A stretch of DNA of 64,000 nucleotides from CALBPI01 sp963922335. Lineage in GTDB: Bacteria > Pseudomonadota > Gammaproteobacteria > Steroidobacterales > Woeseiaceae. The position numbers were made by a program, and so were the translations under genes. Below the pieces are notes generated by a model. The model made no database searches. It worked only from the letters and a program-made list of their open reading frames with translations, and was not told the origin of the DNA. Shown in pieces: positions 16,866-26,163 of this stretch. The stretch is from NCBI GenBank assembly GCA_963922335.1, contig CAWUIB010000011.1, positions 1 through 64,000 on the forward strand, written 5' to 3'. The stretch's first letter is position 1; the number at the start of each line of letters is the position of its first letter.

Positions 16866-16926
16866 GTTTTGCCGAATTCGCATTGCTAGTATTTTGGATT
16901 CCGCGAATCTGCAACCGGGGGGTGAA

Positions 16927-18288
16927 ATGAGCGCACAGTACAAAGCTAAGTGGCCGATGGATCTGGGAGCACCGGCCGAGTCCTTGGAAGCGAAGCAACC
17001 CGATATCGACAACGGACTCGATGTCTACCACCCCTCCCGTTACTACTCTCACCAGTTCAAGGAACTCGAAGAGCGGAATTTGTGGCCAAAAGTCTGGCTG
17101 CTCGCCGGCGTGACCACAGATATTCCCGAGGACGGTGATTTCTTTGTATTTTCGTTCGGACGCGAAGAATTCATCGTCGTCCGTCAGGAAGATCAGAGCA
17201 TCAAGGCGTTCTACAACGTCTGTCCACATCGCGGGAACCGGGTTTGCCTCGCACGCAGTGGCGCAGCCGCGAGCTTTGCGTGTTCATTCCATGGCTGGCG
17301 TTTTGACATCGACGGCTCGCTGGATCAGATCACCGATGAGGACACGTTCGACCCACGGCTGGTCGCTCACCGTCCCGGGTTGACCGAAGTCGCTTGCGAC
17401 AGCGTTGGCGGCATCATCTTCATCAACATGGATGGCAAAGCGCCGCCGTTGAAGGAGTACCTCGGTCTGCCGGAGGGCTACATCGAGCAGTACGAGGTCG
17501 ACAAGATGCACGTTGTGCATCATGTGCGCAGCGAATGGAATGCGAACTGGAAAATCGGCGTTGACGCATTCTATGAGACCTACCACCTTCCTTACGTACA
17601 TCCTCAGACGCAGGGTGTGATGGAAGATTTCTCACAGAACGATCTGTATCCGAATGGTGCGTCGCGGATGATCGTTCCAATTTGTGTGAAGTCGCATCGG
17701 GTTGAGGATCAGGAATCGGTCGACCCCTATCAGGCGCACATGATGATGGAAGCGGGCTTGGATCCTGCGACGTTCGAGGGTTCGGCGGCGGAGGTCCGTG
17801 AGGCCGTACAGAAAGCGAAGCGCGAGCGTGCCGAACGTTTGGGGCTCGATCACTACGCGAACTTCACCGATGGTCAGCTGACCGACAGCTGGGCCACCGG
17901 GCTGTTCCCGAACGTACAGATGGGCATGCATCCGGAAGGCGTGTTCATCATGCGCTTCATTCCCGATGCAAAAGATCCGGAAAAGTTCATCTACGACACC
18001 ATGATTCTGTTCCGCCCGGTAGACGACCCGGACTACGACGTTCCCGCATGGATGGGTTTGCCGGAGGGCACTGATTGCTCGGGTGATGTCAGGCCGGAGC
18101 CGATCTGGGTACCCGCGGGCGAAAGCCCGAATCTCGGCGAGGTCCTGGATCAGGATGCGGAGTTGCTGCCAATCGTGCAGCAAGGTGTGCGTTCTCGCGG
18201 CTACCGTGGTGCGTTATATGGCGATCAGGAGCAACGCGTCCGTCATTTCGAGGTCGAGCTCGAGCGGTATATCAACGGCGAGAAGTAA
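16927..18288 (+). CDS. Rieske non-heme iron oxygenase, alpha subunit
   Basis: ATG 16927 follows ggggggtgaa; 453 residues. The Rieske cluster ligands are C-P-H and C-S-F-H-G-W. The catalytic iron site is NWKIGVDAFYETYHLPYVH with two His, plus DQDAELLPIVQQG near the C-terminus. It resembles the oxygenase at 6492 closely in motif context (KVWLLAGV versus KVWLLAGL; both have a central EAGLDPA segment), so they are paralogues, perhaps acting on successive intermediates. No small beta subunit lies nearby. Electron supply is presumably the ferredoxin just upstream. Confidence 0.9.
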   Translation: MSAQYKAKWPMDLGAPAESLEAKQPDIDNGLDVYHPSRYYSHQFKELEERNLWPKVWLLAGVTTDIPEDGDFFVFSFGREEFIVVRQEDQSIKAFYNVCPHRGNRVCLARSGAAASFACSFHGWRFDIDGSLDQITDEDTFDPRLVAHRPGLTEVACDSVGGIIFINMDGKAPPLKEYLGLPEGYIEQYEVDKMHVVHHVRSEWNANWKIGVDAFYETYHLPYVHPQTQGVMEDFSQNDLYPNGASRMIVPICVKSHRVEDQESVDPYQAHMMMEAGLDPATFEGSAAEVREAVQKAKRERAERLGLDHYANFTDGQLTDSWATGLFPNVQMGMHPEGVFIMRFIPDAKDPEKFIYDTMILFRPVDDPDYDVPAWMGLPEGTDCSGDVRPEPIWVPAGESPNLGEVLDQDAELLPIVQQGVRSRGYRGALYGDQEQRVRHFEVELERYINGEK

Positions 18289-18297
18289 CCAGGTTTA

Positions 18298-19308
18298 CTA
18301 GAAAGCTCCGGGTTTACAGATTCTGGCCTCGAGTTCGGCGTACTCGGGGTCAGCCGGCGGAATCACCGGTATAGAAAGACCCAGTGCGGCGGCGTCTTCG
18401 ATGACCTGGTTACTGAGGGCCTCTGCTACTGCATCGTTGAGTAGTTGAATCTCCTCGTTAGTCGAGTCACTCGTGGACATCTGGTTGTCCAGTTCCGGGA
18501 CCAGCTTCGTGATGGCACCCATATGGGCCATCATTGTGCTGGCCGGATACCCGCCACCCCGCTTGTCGGCGATGGCCCGTGCTTCTGGGCTGAGGTCGAG
18601 TTCAAGATCGTTAACGGTTCTGCCGAGCTTCGATCTCACCTCGCCTAGCAAGACAAGCGCCATGACCCTGCCTCTCGCCACGGCCTCGCGGTACCAATAC
18701 TCTGATTCTTCGAATAGCGCTTTCGCGTTTTCAGGCGCCTCCCTAAGGTCCGCACCACCGACGGCAATAAAGCCCAGGTTGCTTGGCGTGATACTGAATT
18801 GGGTCACCATTGAGACGAGTCGCTCCGGATCTTCACCCTTTGCTTCGGCACTGAGGTACATCCCGTACAAGACCATGGCTGCTGAGTTGCCCTGCTCCGC
18901 AAACGACCGTAAGCCGGCTTTGTCGACATCGAGAAAAACCTCGTAGTCGCGACCGATTATGGACACAGGTTCCATCCTCTCCAGCTCCGCAACAAAGGCT
19001 GGCTCGGAGAAGATGTCCTCCGGGGCAATGCATGGTTTGCTTTCGTCAAAGTCGGGAGTGTCGGCGCTTTCAGGCACTTCTGGTTGCATGGGCGCGACCG
19101 ATGCCGTTTCTATCGAAGTGTCTACCGACAGCACAGAGAATTCTGGTTTCTGCTTCGTCGGTTGCTCGGCGGGCTGGGTGATCCCGTCTGCCATGGACGG
19201 AATCGTCGAATTCGTGGGCCTCGGTTCATCTGAACGCAGCGCGATCACGATGGCAGCTGAGATCAACATGGCGCAACTTGCGGCTATCAAAAGCGTACGT
19301 CGATTCAT
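18298..19308 (-). CDS. Membrane-anchored protein of unknown function (Sel1-like helices)
   Basis: ATG 19308 gives 336 residues. Residues 1-26 (NRRTLLIAASCAMLISAAIVI) form an uncleaved-type signal anchor. A Pro/Thr-rich periplasmic linker follows to about residue 90. The remainder is helical: AEQGNSAAMVLYGMYLSAEA and YWYREAVARGRVMALVLLGE resemble Sel1/TPR-like units (A-x2-G-x2-A-M-x2-L-G). No enzyme motif is visible. It lies convergent to the Rieske oxygenase with a 9-base gap and divergent from a GNAT gene, so it is probably not part of the catabolic operon. Confidence 0.6.
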   Translation of the reverse strand: MNRRTLLIAASCAMLISAAIVIALRSDEPRPTNSTIPSMADGITQPAEQPTKQKPEFSVLSVDTSIETASVAPMQPEVPESADTPDFDESKPCIAPEDIFSEPAFVAELERMEPVSIIGRDYEVFLDVDKAGLRSFAEQGNSAAMVLYGMYLSAEAKGEDPERLVSMVTQFSITPSNLGFIAVGGADLREAPENAKALFEESEYWYREAVARGRVMALVLLGEVRSKLGRTVNDLELDLSPEARAIADKRGGGYPASTMMAHMGAITKLVPELDNQMSTSDSTNEEIQLLNDAVAEALSNQVIEDAAALGLSIPVIPPADPEYAELEARICKPGAF

Positions 19309-19358
19309 CCCCTGCACCCGGCTCTGTTCTACCGTTGCAAAACTGTATGATCGACGGC

Positions 19359-19919
19359 ATGAGTGCAAGCACGTCGACGCCTTTCACATGCCGCATTGCT
19401 GGCAATGACGATATACCTGCGATTATGGATCTGATGCTCGCAGCGATCGAGGTCAACATGCGCGATTTTCTTTCCGCCGCAGAGGTGGAGGCGGCGAAAG
19501 AGACTATGGGTGTGGATCAGACCCTGATTGACGATGGCACCTACCACTTGATTGAAACAGTCGTCGATGGTCAGACGGTGCTGGTAGGCTGCGGCGGTTG
19601 GGGAAAACGTCGCACGCTGTACGGTGGCAACCATACGGTGGGCCGTGACGATTCGTTGAGCGATCCTGCGACAGAGGCCGCTCGCATTCGGGCGATGTAT
19701 ACGCATCCCGACTGGACTCGCAAAGGCATAGGGACGCTGTTGCTTGATCTTGGCGAGCAGGCGGCGCGCCAGGCTGGGTTCAAGACGATCGAATTGGGCT
19801 CCACGGTGCCCGGCGAGCCGTTATACGTCGCGCGTGGCTACGTAGAGTTCGATCGTGAAGTGCACACGGGTGCCAACGGCGAACTCAACACGGTGATTCA
19901 CATGAGGAAAACGCTGTGA
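19359..19919 (+). CDS. GNAT-family N-acetyltransferase
   Basis: The start is ATG 19359 or ATG 19347; neither has a clear ribosome site, and the product is about 186 residues. The GNAT core shows in motif A, RKGIGTLLLDLGEQAARQAGF (R-x2-G-x-G binding the CoA pyrophosphate), preceded by AMYTHPDWT, and motif B, ELGSTVPGEPLYVARGYVE. The N-terminal CRIAGNDDIPAIMDLM is the usual opening. It transfers an acetyl group to an amine; the acceptor is unknown. It starts 50 bases from the divergent gene at 19308. Confidence 0.8.
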   Translation: MSASTSTPFTCRIAGNDDIPAIMDLMLAAIEVNMRDFLSAAEVEAAKETMGVDQTLIDDGTYHLIETVVDGQTVLVGCGGWGKRRTLYGGNHTVGRDDSLSDPATEAARIRAMYTHPDWTRKGIGTLLLDLGEQAARQAGFKTIELGSTVPGEPLYVARGYVEFDREVHTGANGELNTVIHMRKTL

Positions 19920-19954
19920 ACGCTGCAATAGCCCCTCAATGCTGGACAGAGTGA

Positions 19955-20509
19955 CTAATCAGGAGCTGCCGGAACGCTGATTTCCCGATAATGGATCTGA
20001 TCGCCAAACGGTGATTGATCGTCATTGGCAGCAGATGCAGCGATCAGAAATGTGACGCGCTCAAGCTTGCCGATCGGCGCACGCCAATCGAATTGCCATC
20101 GTACTGAACCATCTTCATTAGCGCGCACCGCGGTCGAGCGAATCGCCGTGCCGTGTAACGACGTTTCTGCGTCATCATCGCCTGGTGCGAATGTCCCGGC
20201 TGTGCCGTGCTCCATCAGTGCGATAACCTGAAAGCCGCTGACCTCGAAAGTCGTACCTTCGAGCGTCAATTGCAGGTTGTACTGCTCGCCGGCGGTCAGC
20301 ACCGCGGGCAGTCCCTGAAGCACAATCGACTCAGATTGTTCAACGGCATCGCGTTCCCAGTGGCAACTCGCGCAGTGCTCGCTCGCGCCAGAGTCGGCAG
20401 CGCCCCACGGAGCGCCTTCCGGATAGGCCAGAGCCAGCGTGGCAGTGCCGCTGGCCGCCAGTAGGACTAGGGTCGCGACACCGTTACTCGGCCGGTTCGA
20501 CAACTGCAC
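19955..20509 (-). CDS. Exported single-heme-motif protein with Reeler-like domain
   Basis: GTG 20509 gives 184 residues; it overlaps the end of the upstream propeller gene by 26 bases. A signal peptide (about residues 1-28, ending TLALAYPEG) precedes C-A-S-C-H, one c-type heme attachment motif, near residue 46. The body is a beta-sandwich with GLPAVLTAGEQYNLQLTLEG, F-x-V-I-A-L and a final R-V-T-F-L-I-A-A-S-A-A-N-D-D-x-S-P-x-G-D element typical of Reeler-like/choice-of-anchor domains. A periplasmic electron-transfer or redox-sensing role with the Vgb-like propeller encoded upstream is plausible but unproved. Confidence 0.7.
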   Translation of the reverse strand: MQLSNRPSNGVATLVLLAASGTATLALAYPEGAPWGAADSGASEHCASCHWERDAVEQSESIVLQGLPAVLTAGEQYNLQLTLEGTTFEVSGFQVIALMEHGTAGTFAPGDDDAETSLHGTAIRSTAVRANEDGSVRWQFDWRAPIGKLERVTFLIAASAANDDQSPFGDQIHYREISVPAAPD

Positions 20510-21470
20510 GACCTATTGTGTTGGCATCTGCGCCGAACCAGACCGATCCGGTGGCCGCATGGTAGTGCATATGGCGGATCGTACCGCCACCAGAACCGAC
20601 TTCAGTCTGCTCGAAAAATTCACCGCTGGCCGGATCAAAGCCCATGAAGACATTGGGTTGTACGCCGGTCGCCACCATCCAGAGTCGGCCCTGACCATCG
20701 GAAGCCATGCCATACGGACGTGCTTGCTCGCCCTGTGGCATCTGCCACTCGGTGAACGCACCGGTGCTCGGGTCATACTTTCCAAGCATGCCGCCGGCGT
20801 AGTCGACGTACCAGACGGTGCCGTCGGCCAGGACCTCAAGGCGTCGCGGGCGGGCCTCATCGCGGGGTAAATCGATCTCGGTATGCTCCATTGTTTCGGG
20901 GTCGATATGAGCGAGCTTGCTCGTGCCGAACAGCGCGACCCAGACCGAGCCATCCGGTGCCAGCTTGATGCCGTAGGGTCGCGAGCGTGGCGTAGTTGAT
21001 GCGATCAAATCGACTTTGCGATCCGCGAGGCGCAAACGTCCCATCATGTTGCCGCCCTGAACGGTGAACCAGATGTGCGACTCATCGGCATCGAAAATCA
21101 GCGTGTGAGGATCACGCGCTTTGGGGTCAGGCATCGGTACTTCTTCGATGCTGCCATCGCTGGGATCGTAGCGGCCAATGAGTGCCGTGCGATTGCCGGC
21201 ATACCACACGTCCCCATTGCTCGCGACGATCAGATTGTGTGGCCCGGAACCGTCTTTGAGTTCAATTTGTTCGAACGCTCCGCTGTCCGTATCGAGACGC
21301 GCGAGGTACCCGGTTTTTTGCCCAACAAACCAGACACTGTCGGCAGAGGTGGCGAACGGATCGCGCGGCCGGGATTGCTCGTACGGAACTTCCCACTCTT
21401 TGATGTCGAGCTCAGCGTTCGCCATCGCCGGAAAAATGCACGCCAGTGTAAGCAAAACCGTTGTTCGCAT
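20484..21470 (-). CDS. Exported Vgb-like (virginiamycin B lyase-like) beta-propeller
   Basis: ATG 21470 is preferred over the ATG six bases upstream because aggag lies 7 bases before it. The 328-residue product has a signal peptide ending AMANAE. It then contains about seven propeller blades with recurring W-Y/F-x-x and G-x-I-G-R-Y-D-P motifs (NGDVWYAGNRTALIGRYDP, DGSVWVALFGTSKLAHIDP, DGTVWYVDYAGGMLGKYDP). This matches the virginiamycin B lyase/SMP-30-like fold. Many such proteins are not antibiotic lyases, and export to the periplasm argues against a resistance role here. It is coupled to the heme-motif protein downstream. Confidence 0.75.
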   Translation of the reverse strand: MRTTVLLTLACIFPAMANAELDIKEWEVPYEQSRPRDPFATSADSVWFVGQKTGYLARLDTDSGAFEQIELKDGSGPHNLIVASNGDVWYAGNRTALIGRYDPSDGSIEEVPMPDPKARDPHTLIFDADESHIWFTVQGGNMMGRLRLADRKVDLIASTTPRSRPYGIKLAPDGSVWVALFGTSKLAHIDPETMEHTEIDLPRDEARPRRLEVLADGTVWYVDYAGGMLGKYDPSTGAFTEWQMPQGEQARPYGMASDGQGRLWMVATGVQPNVFMGFDPASGEFFEQTEVGSGGGTIRHMHYHAATGSVWFGADANTIGRAVVEPAE

Positions 21471-21581
21471 GGTCATACTCCTGATTGCCGGGACCGAGAC
21501 AATATCACGGTCATATGCGTGGCGAGGGCGACTTTACGCCTGTGCTCGTGCATAGTTTCGTTATCCACAGAGGATCCCCGA

Positions 21582-23708
21582 TTGGATTTATTCAGTGAAC
21601 TCAAGCGCCGCCGGGTCTACCGCGCGGGCATCGCCTATCTGGTGACAGCATGGGTGATACTGCAGCTCGCCGATATTCTTGGCGACAATCTGGACCTGCC
21701 CGATTGGATGTTCCGTGGCTTGCTCGCGGGCGTTGTTGTTGGGTTTCCGATCGTGCTCATTCTTTCGTGGGTGTTCGAGCGCACCAAAGACGGATTGCGT
21801 GTCGACCCGGGTCCGACCGAATCACAACGGCGTGGTGATGCGGGCAGTTATTTGCAGCCGACAATCATCTTGGTCCTCATGGTGATTGTCGGTTTCCTGG
21901 TAGTCGATCGATTCAAGGACGATGGCGCGTCTGCAGAGGCTTTGGCGCGCACGGTGGCAGTGCTCCCGTTCAGCACGCAAAGTGCTGCGACCGACGATGC
22001 ATTCTTTGTCGAGGGCATGCATGACGACATCCTGACGCAACTGGCTGGATTGCAGACGCTCGAGCGCGTGATCTCCCGCACCACGATGGAGCGCTACCGC
22101 GAGACCCAGCTATCGATTCCGGAGATTGCTGCCGAGCTCGATGTGGCAGCTGTGCTGGAGGGATCGGTGCAACGGGCAGGCGAGCGAGTTCGGATCAACA
22201 TGAAGCTCTACGATGCAGGTCGTGACGCTGCCCTGTGGACCAAGACCTGGGACAAAGAGCTCACACTAAACAACCTCTTCTCGATTCAGAATGAAGTGAC
22301 GCGCGAAGTGGTGGCTGCACTCGATGGTGTGTTGTCTGATCGCGAGATGTCGGCGATGAAAAGAAAGCCGACAGACAATTTCGAGGCATTTGAGTTACAC
22401 GCCGCTGGGCGTCAAAAAGTCGAGTGGCGCAATGCCCCGAAGCTGGCCGAAGCGCTCGAGCTATTCAGGCGCGCCATCGAGATCGACCCAAACTACGCAG
22501 AAGCTTATGTGGGCATAGCGGATGCTCTCGCTTTGCAGCCGGAGTACGCGGGTGTGAATATGCAGAGCACGTTCGCGCCGCGCCAAGAGGCGATCGATAA
22601 GGCACTGGCGCTCGATAACCAGATCGCACCTCCCTATGCATCGCTTGGGTTGCTCCGTTGGCATCAGGGAGAGATTCCGGAGGCTGAGCAAGCGCTGCAG
22701 CGTGCGCTGGAAATCAATCCGAACTACACGAACGCACTACATTGGTATGCGTTGCTGCTTCGGGATTCCGGGCAAGTGGAGGAGGCCAAACGGGTGATGC
22801 GCCGCGCTCGCGATGCAGACCCATTAGCGCCGATCCTCGCTGGTGCCGAGGCATCAATGTACATCCTGAACGGCGAGTACTCGGAGGCGCGTGCGATGCT
22901 GCGTCGTGCGATTCAGGCGACTCCGGACTTCTATTTGTATTACGAACTGGTCGGTGACTCGTTTTTCGCACAGGGCAATTTCGCCGAAGCGCAGCGTTGG
23001 TTTGACGAGGCAGTTCGATTGGAACCTACTGCACCAGACGCGCGGATCGGACAATGCGAGACGTTACTGGTGATGGATGATCTCGAGCTCGGCAAACCGT
23101 GCGTTGATCGATTGTCAGAGGATTTTCCTAACCGGATGCCGGTGGGGCAGTCGCCCTTGCACTTCCAATTGATGGTGATGGAAGACCGGCTTGAGGAGTT
23201 CCTGGTGCCGATTGGTTTTGCGCTCGAGTTGGGTACGCCGGTGAAAATCGGGATCGCTGCGGCCTATGTGATGAGCGACGATGCTGCCTCGGCGAAGCAA
23301 CTCCTTGAGACGATTGAGCCGGGGTTGTTCGGTTCCGATCCGGTGCCGGATCTTTCGAAATACGATTCAGATATCGGTCTGCTCGCCAGTGTTGTGCTGA
23401 ACCGCATGGGTGAGCCGGAGCGTGCGACTGCGGTGTTGGAAGCAGCGAAGCTGGCGGATACCAGCAACAGTGCGGAGTTTGATGCGGCATTGGCGCTCCT
23501 GGCGCAAGATCGGCATAAAGAGGCGGCGGCTTCCCTGGATCGCGCTCGGGAATCCGGTCGATACAGCCGCTGGTGGTTGTTGCGAGCGCCGGTGTTCTCG
23601 CGGGATTCGGTTTCGGAGGCGTGGGATCAGTCGGTTGCCACAGTGAACGCCGAGATCGCTCGGCAACGAGCGTCTTACCGAAATCGCCCTGAGCTCGGAC
23701 TGCTATGA
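21582..23708 (+). CDS. Transmembrane TolB-like/TPR protein
   Basis: TTG 21582 with agagga upstream gives 708 residues; the longer upstream frame has no ribosome site. The N-terminus ELKRRRVYRAGIAYLVTAW is the standard opening of this family, followed by three membrane helices up to about residue 112. A TolB-like/FlgO-type domain spans about residues 120-250 (TVAVLPF, FVEGMHDDILTQL, DVAAVLEGSVQRAGERVRI, LWTKTWDKEL). TPR units follow to the end (for example AIEIDPNYAEAYVGIADALA). These proteins are thought to be membrane scaffolds or sensors; some relatives carry a cyclase or winged helix in front. It overlaps the convergent MFS gene by 6 bases. Confidence 0.8.
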   Translation: MDLFSELKRRRVYRAGIAYLVTAWVILQLADILGDNLDLPDWMFRGLLAGVVVGFPIVLILSWVFERTKDGLRVDPGPTESQRRGDAGSYLQPTIILVLMVIVGFLVVDRFKDDGASAEALARTVAVLPFSTQSAATDDAFFVEGMHDDILTQLAGLQTLERVISRTTMERYRETQLSIPEIAAELDVAAVLEGSVQRAGERVRINMKLYDAGRDAALWTKTWDKELTLNNLFSIQNEVTREVVAALDGVLSDREMSAMKRKPTDNFEAFELHAAGRQKVEWRNAPKLAEALELFRRAIEIDPNYAEAYVGIADALALQPEYAGVNMQSTFAPRQEAIDKALALDNQIAPPYASLGLLRWHQGEIPEAEQALQRALEINPNYTNALHWYALLLRDSGQVEEAKRVMRRARDADPLAPILAGAEASMYILNGEYSEARAMLRRAIQATPDFYLYYELVGDSFFAQGNFAEAQRWFDEAVRLEPTAPDARIGQCETLLVMDDLELGKPCVDRLSEDFPNRMPVGQSPLHFQLMVMEDRLEEFLVPIGFALELGTPVKIGIAAAYVMSDDAASAKQLLETIEPGLFGSDPVPDLSKYDSDIGLLASVVLNRMGEPERATAVLEAAKLADTSNSAEFDAALALLAQDRHKEAAASLDRARESGRYSRWWLLRAPVFSRDSVSEAWDQSVATVNAEIARQRASYRNRPELGLL

Positions 23709-24899
23709 CTCTGGTGTAGATTCGGCAGGCCGCGTACGCATCGAGATCACATAGAGCACGAGTGTCAGCAACGACATCATCGCGGCCGCGATGAACGGCG
23801 AGCCCGGAAGAAAAATCACGGCCTGATCACCTGCTGTCGCCGTGAACAGTCCCATGTAGACCAGCGGCGCCAGAATCATCGCCACGCTCGTCAGTGCTGA
23901 CAGACCACCCTGCAACTCGCCCTGCGCGTCTTCGGCGACCCGATTGGAGAGCTCTTGTCGGATCGCCGGATCCTGCATCGAAGAAATGAGGGCAAGCGTA
24001 ATCATTGCGTAGACCATCCAGCCGGCGGTCGCCAACCCGATGCCGGTCAATGCGATGGCTTCAACGATCAGGGCGATCCAGATGGCCCTGACAATTCCAA
24101 TTTTCGGCAGAATCACCTGGATGACGACCGCTGATGAGATGAACGCGATGATTCCGTAGTAGGCGATCGACAAGCCGACAGCCTGATCTCCCCATTGGAA
24201 TCGCTCGATCGCGACGTACGACCAAACAGTGGGATACACCCAGGAGGACAGCGTCGCAAAGAAGAACACAGGCAGCAGCATCGTAAGGCCGGGTGTCCGG
24301 AATAGGCGGAGCAACGTTCCGAAGGTGTTGGCGCGTGACCATGTGAACGGTCTGCGCTTGTGCTCGGCGAGCGATTCGGAGACGACGAAGTAGCCAAAGA
24401 TCGTGTTCGCGGTTGCCAGTCCGGCACCAACCAGAAAAGGTAGCCGCAGATCGATCTCGCCGAGTAAGCCGCCGAGGGCGGGTCCGAAAATAAAACCGGC
24501 ACCGAACGACGCGCCGATCCAGGCAAAGCGCTGCGCACGCCGGTCTCTCGGTGTGACGTCCGCTACGTAAGCATTAGTCGTCGAAAATGTTGCGGCAAAG
24601 ATGCCCGCAAAAGCGCGGACCAGCATGAAGGCCCAGATGGTGGTCACGAAAGCGAGCACCAACATGTCGATCGCGAATGCGGCGAGACTCAGAAGCAACA
24701 CCGGTCGCCGTCCGTAGCGGTCGGACAGGGCACCGAGAATCGGCGAGAATATGAACTGCATGACCGCGTAGACGAACAACGCGAGCCCGCCCCAACGCGC
24801 GGCTTCCGCGAGATCGGTGCCCGAGAGTTCCATGACAAGCCGTGGCAAAACCGGTGTTGCCAGCCCGAACCCCATAGAGCCGATGAACGTCGAGATCAC
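23703..24899 (-). CDS. MFS transporter, TetA-like drug/H+ antiporter family
   Basis: About 398 residues with 12 predicted membrane helices. Motif A between helices 2 and 3 reads GALSDRYGRRPVLL, and helix 1 has GFGLATPVLPRL as in TetA-type exporters. The central loop carries KRRPFTW. The only usual start is GTG 24899, which would begin inside helix 1. The open frame continues upstream (FVFLVIST) to a stop at 24975-24977 without any ATG, GTG or TTG. A non-canonical start or a sequence error is possible. The substrate is unknown; proton-driven export of a small hydrophobic compound is inferred from family. Confidence 0.8.
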   Translation of the reverse strand: MISTFIGSMGFGLATPVLPRLVMELSGTDLAEAARWGGLALFVYAVMQFIFSPILGALSDRYGRRPVLLLSLAAFAIDMLVLAFVTTIWAFMLVRAFAGIFAATFSTTNAYVADVTPRDRRAQRFAWIGASFGAGFIFGPALGGLLGEIDLRLPFLVGAGLATANTIFGYFVVSESLAEHKRRPFTWSRANTFGTLLRLFRTPGLTMLLPVFFFATLSSWVYPTVWSYVAIERFQWGDQAVGLSIAYYGIIAFISSAVVIQVILPKIGIVRAIWIALIVEAIALTGIGLATAGWMVYAMITLALISSMQDPAIRQELSNRVAEDAQGELQGGLSALTSVAMILAPLVYMGLFTATAGDQAVIFLPGSPFIAAAMMSLLTLVLYVISMRTRPAESTPES

Positions 24900-25003
24900 G
24901 AGGAAAACGAATGCCCCTTGCGCGGCTGGAACTTCGGCGGGTTTAGTGTCCGAATCTTGGATTGTCTGTCCCCGTCAAAATCGCCTGCGGCGCGGGTGAG
25001 GTG

Positions 25004-25432
25004 TCAGCCTGCTATGTAGCTTTCCAGTTGCTCGATCGTGAACTGTTGTTCGGCAATGACGGTCTTAACCAAATCGCGAAGTGAGATAACGCCGATGACC
25101 TTGTTGTCTTCCATCACCGGCAAATGACGAAACTTGCCGTTCATCATGATCGCCATACACTCTTCGACCTGTTGCGAGGGTTTGGCACACACAACCTTGC
25201 GGGTCATTACCTCGTCGACACGAGTCTCTTTCGATGCACGCTCTTTCAGGATGATGCGTCTCGCGTAATCGCGTTCCGAGATGATGCCGACTAACTCCTC
25301 CCCATCCATGACAGGCAGTGCGCCGATCTCTTTCTTCGCCATCTCCTGCACGGCTTCGAAAACCGTCGCCTCCGGCCGAATCGACCAAACGTGAGTGCCT
25401 TTCTTCTCCAGCAACGTCCTGATTGATCTCAT
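25004..25432 (-). CDS. Paired CBS-domain protein
   Basis: ATG 25432 has agggaa upstream; 142 residues. Two CBS motifs are clear: ATVFEAVQEMAKKEIGALPV with GIISERDYARR, and QVEECMAIMMNGKFRHLPV with GVISLRDLVK. Stand-alone two-CBS proteins of this length bind adenine nucleotides or NAD(H) and act as energy or redox sensors. No fused effector domain is present. Neighbours give no hint of its partner. Confidence 0.88.
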   Translation of the reverse strand: MRSIRTLLEKKGTHVWSIRPEATVFEAVQEMAKKEIGALPVMDGEELVGIISERDYARRIILKERASKETRVDEVMTRKVVCAKPSQQVEECMAIMMNGKFRHLPVMEDNKVIGVISLRDLVKTVIAEQQFTIEQLESYIAG

Positions 25433-25496
25433 CTCAAATTCCCTGCGAGCGTACCGACGGCTTTGAGTCTACCGAATCTTGTGAAGCAGGCCACCC

Positions 25497-26087
25497 CTAC
25501 GGTGCGCGCTTCGTGATCGTGAAGCTCATGCTGAGGTACTCACCATCGCCGTGATCTTCGTACATCTGCATTTCCTCGACGCCTGGCGATACGGATTTGC
25601 CGACAGACCGACTGACGTAAGGCTGATTCGTCATCGGGTTGATCGCCTCTCCGGTCATGACCAGAGCGTCTGTCTCCGCGTCGATTTCGCCGTGCATCAT
25701 CAACACACTGGTTGACAGGTTATCCGTCCAGGTTGACCAGTACTGCTGTTTCACGTTGTCGTAACCGGTGCGACTAATGCCCTCGAACGGCGCACCCATC
25801 ATGTTGCCGCGCCAATGGTCAACCATGACTCTGCCGCCGAGCTCGACACTGCGCTCCACCACCATCGCCGTCTCCATCGGCTCTGCGTCCGGACCCATGT
25901 AGAACGTCATAACCGCGTCCCAGGTGCCGACGGCCTCGGCGAACTGCTGGTGTGGCTCGTTGATCTTCGCTGCCGCCATCATGACAGCCATCATTTCTGC
26001 TTCGTCGGTCTCTGCCGCTTCGTGGTGCGCCGCGAACGCGGTCATGGTGAGCGCTACCAGCGCGATACCTGCCAGTAAATGTTTCAT
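25497..26087 (-). CDS. Exported DUF1579-family protein
   Basis: ATG 26087 with ggggagg upstream; 196 residues. A signal peptide ends near AFAAHHEA. An acidic, Met-rich segment follows, then the DUF1579 pattern: PHQQFAEAVGTWDAVMTFYM, ERSVELGGRVMVDHWRG, GYDNVKQQYWSTWTDNLST, and a final EMQMYEDHGDGEYLSMSFTITK. The fold is lipocalin-like in related proteins. Its function is not known; periplasmic location is inferred from the signal. Confidence 0.8.
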   Translation of the reverse strand: MKHLLAGIALVALTMTAFAAHHEAAETDEAEMMAVMMAAAKINEPHQQFAEAVGTWDAVMTFYMGPDAEPMETAMVVERSVELGGRVMVDHWRGNMMGAPFEGISRTGYDNVKQQYWSTWTDNLSTSVLMMHGEIDAETDALVMTGEAINPMTNQPYVSRSVGKSVSPGVEEMQMYEDHGDGEYLSMSFTITKRAP

Positions 26088-26163
26088 TGCTCGAACCTCC
26101 CCAAAAGATCGAGCGCCCAGTATAGCTCGTTATTGCCCCGTGCGACGGCGGGGCCACTTCTGT

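Noticed and set aside
20484..21470. Virginiamycin resistance function for the Vgb-like protein
   Set aside because: Export signal and the heme-motif partner argue against a cytoplasmic streptogramin lyase; fold match alone is not enough.
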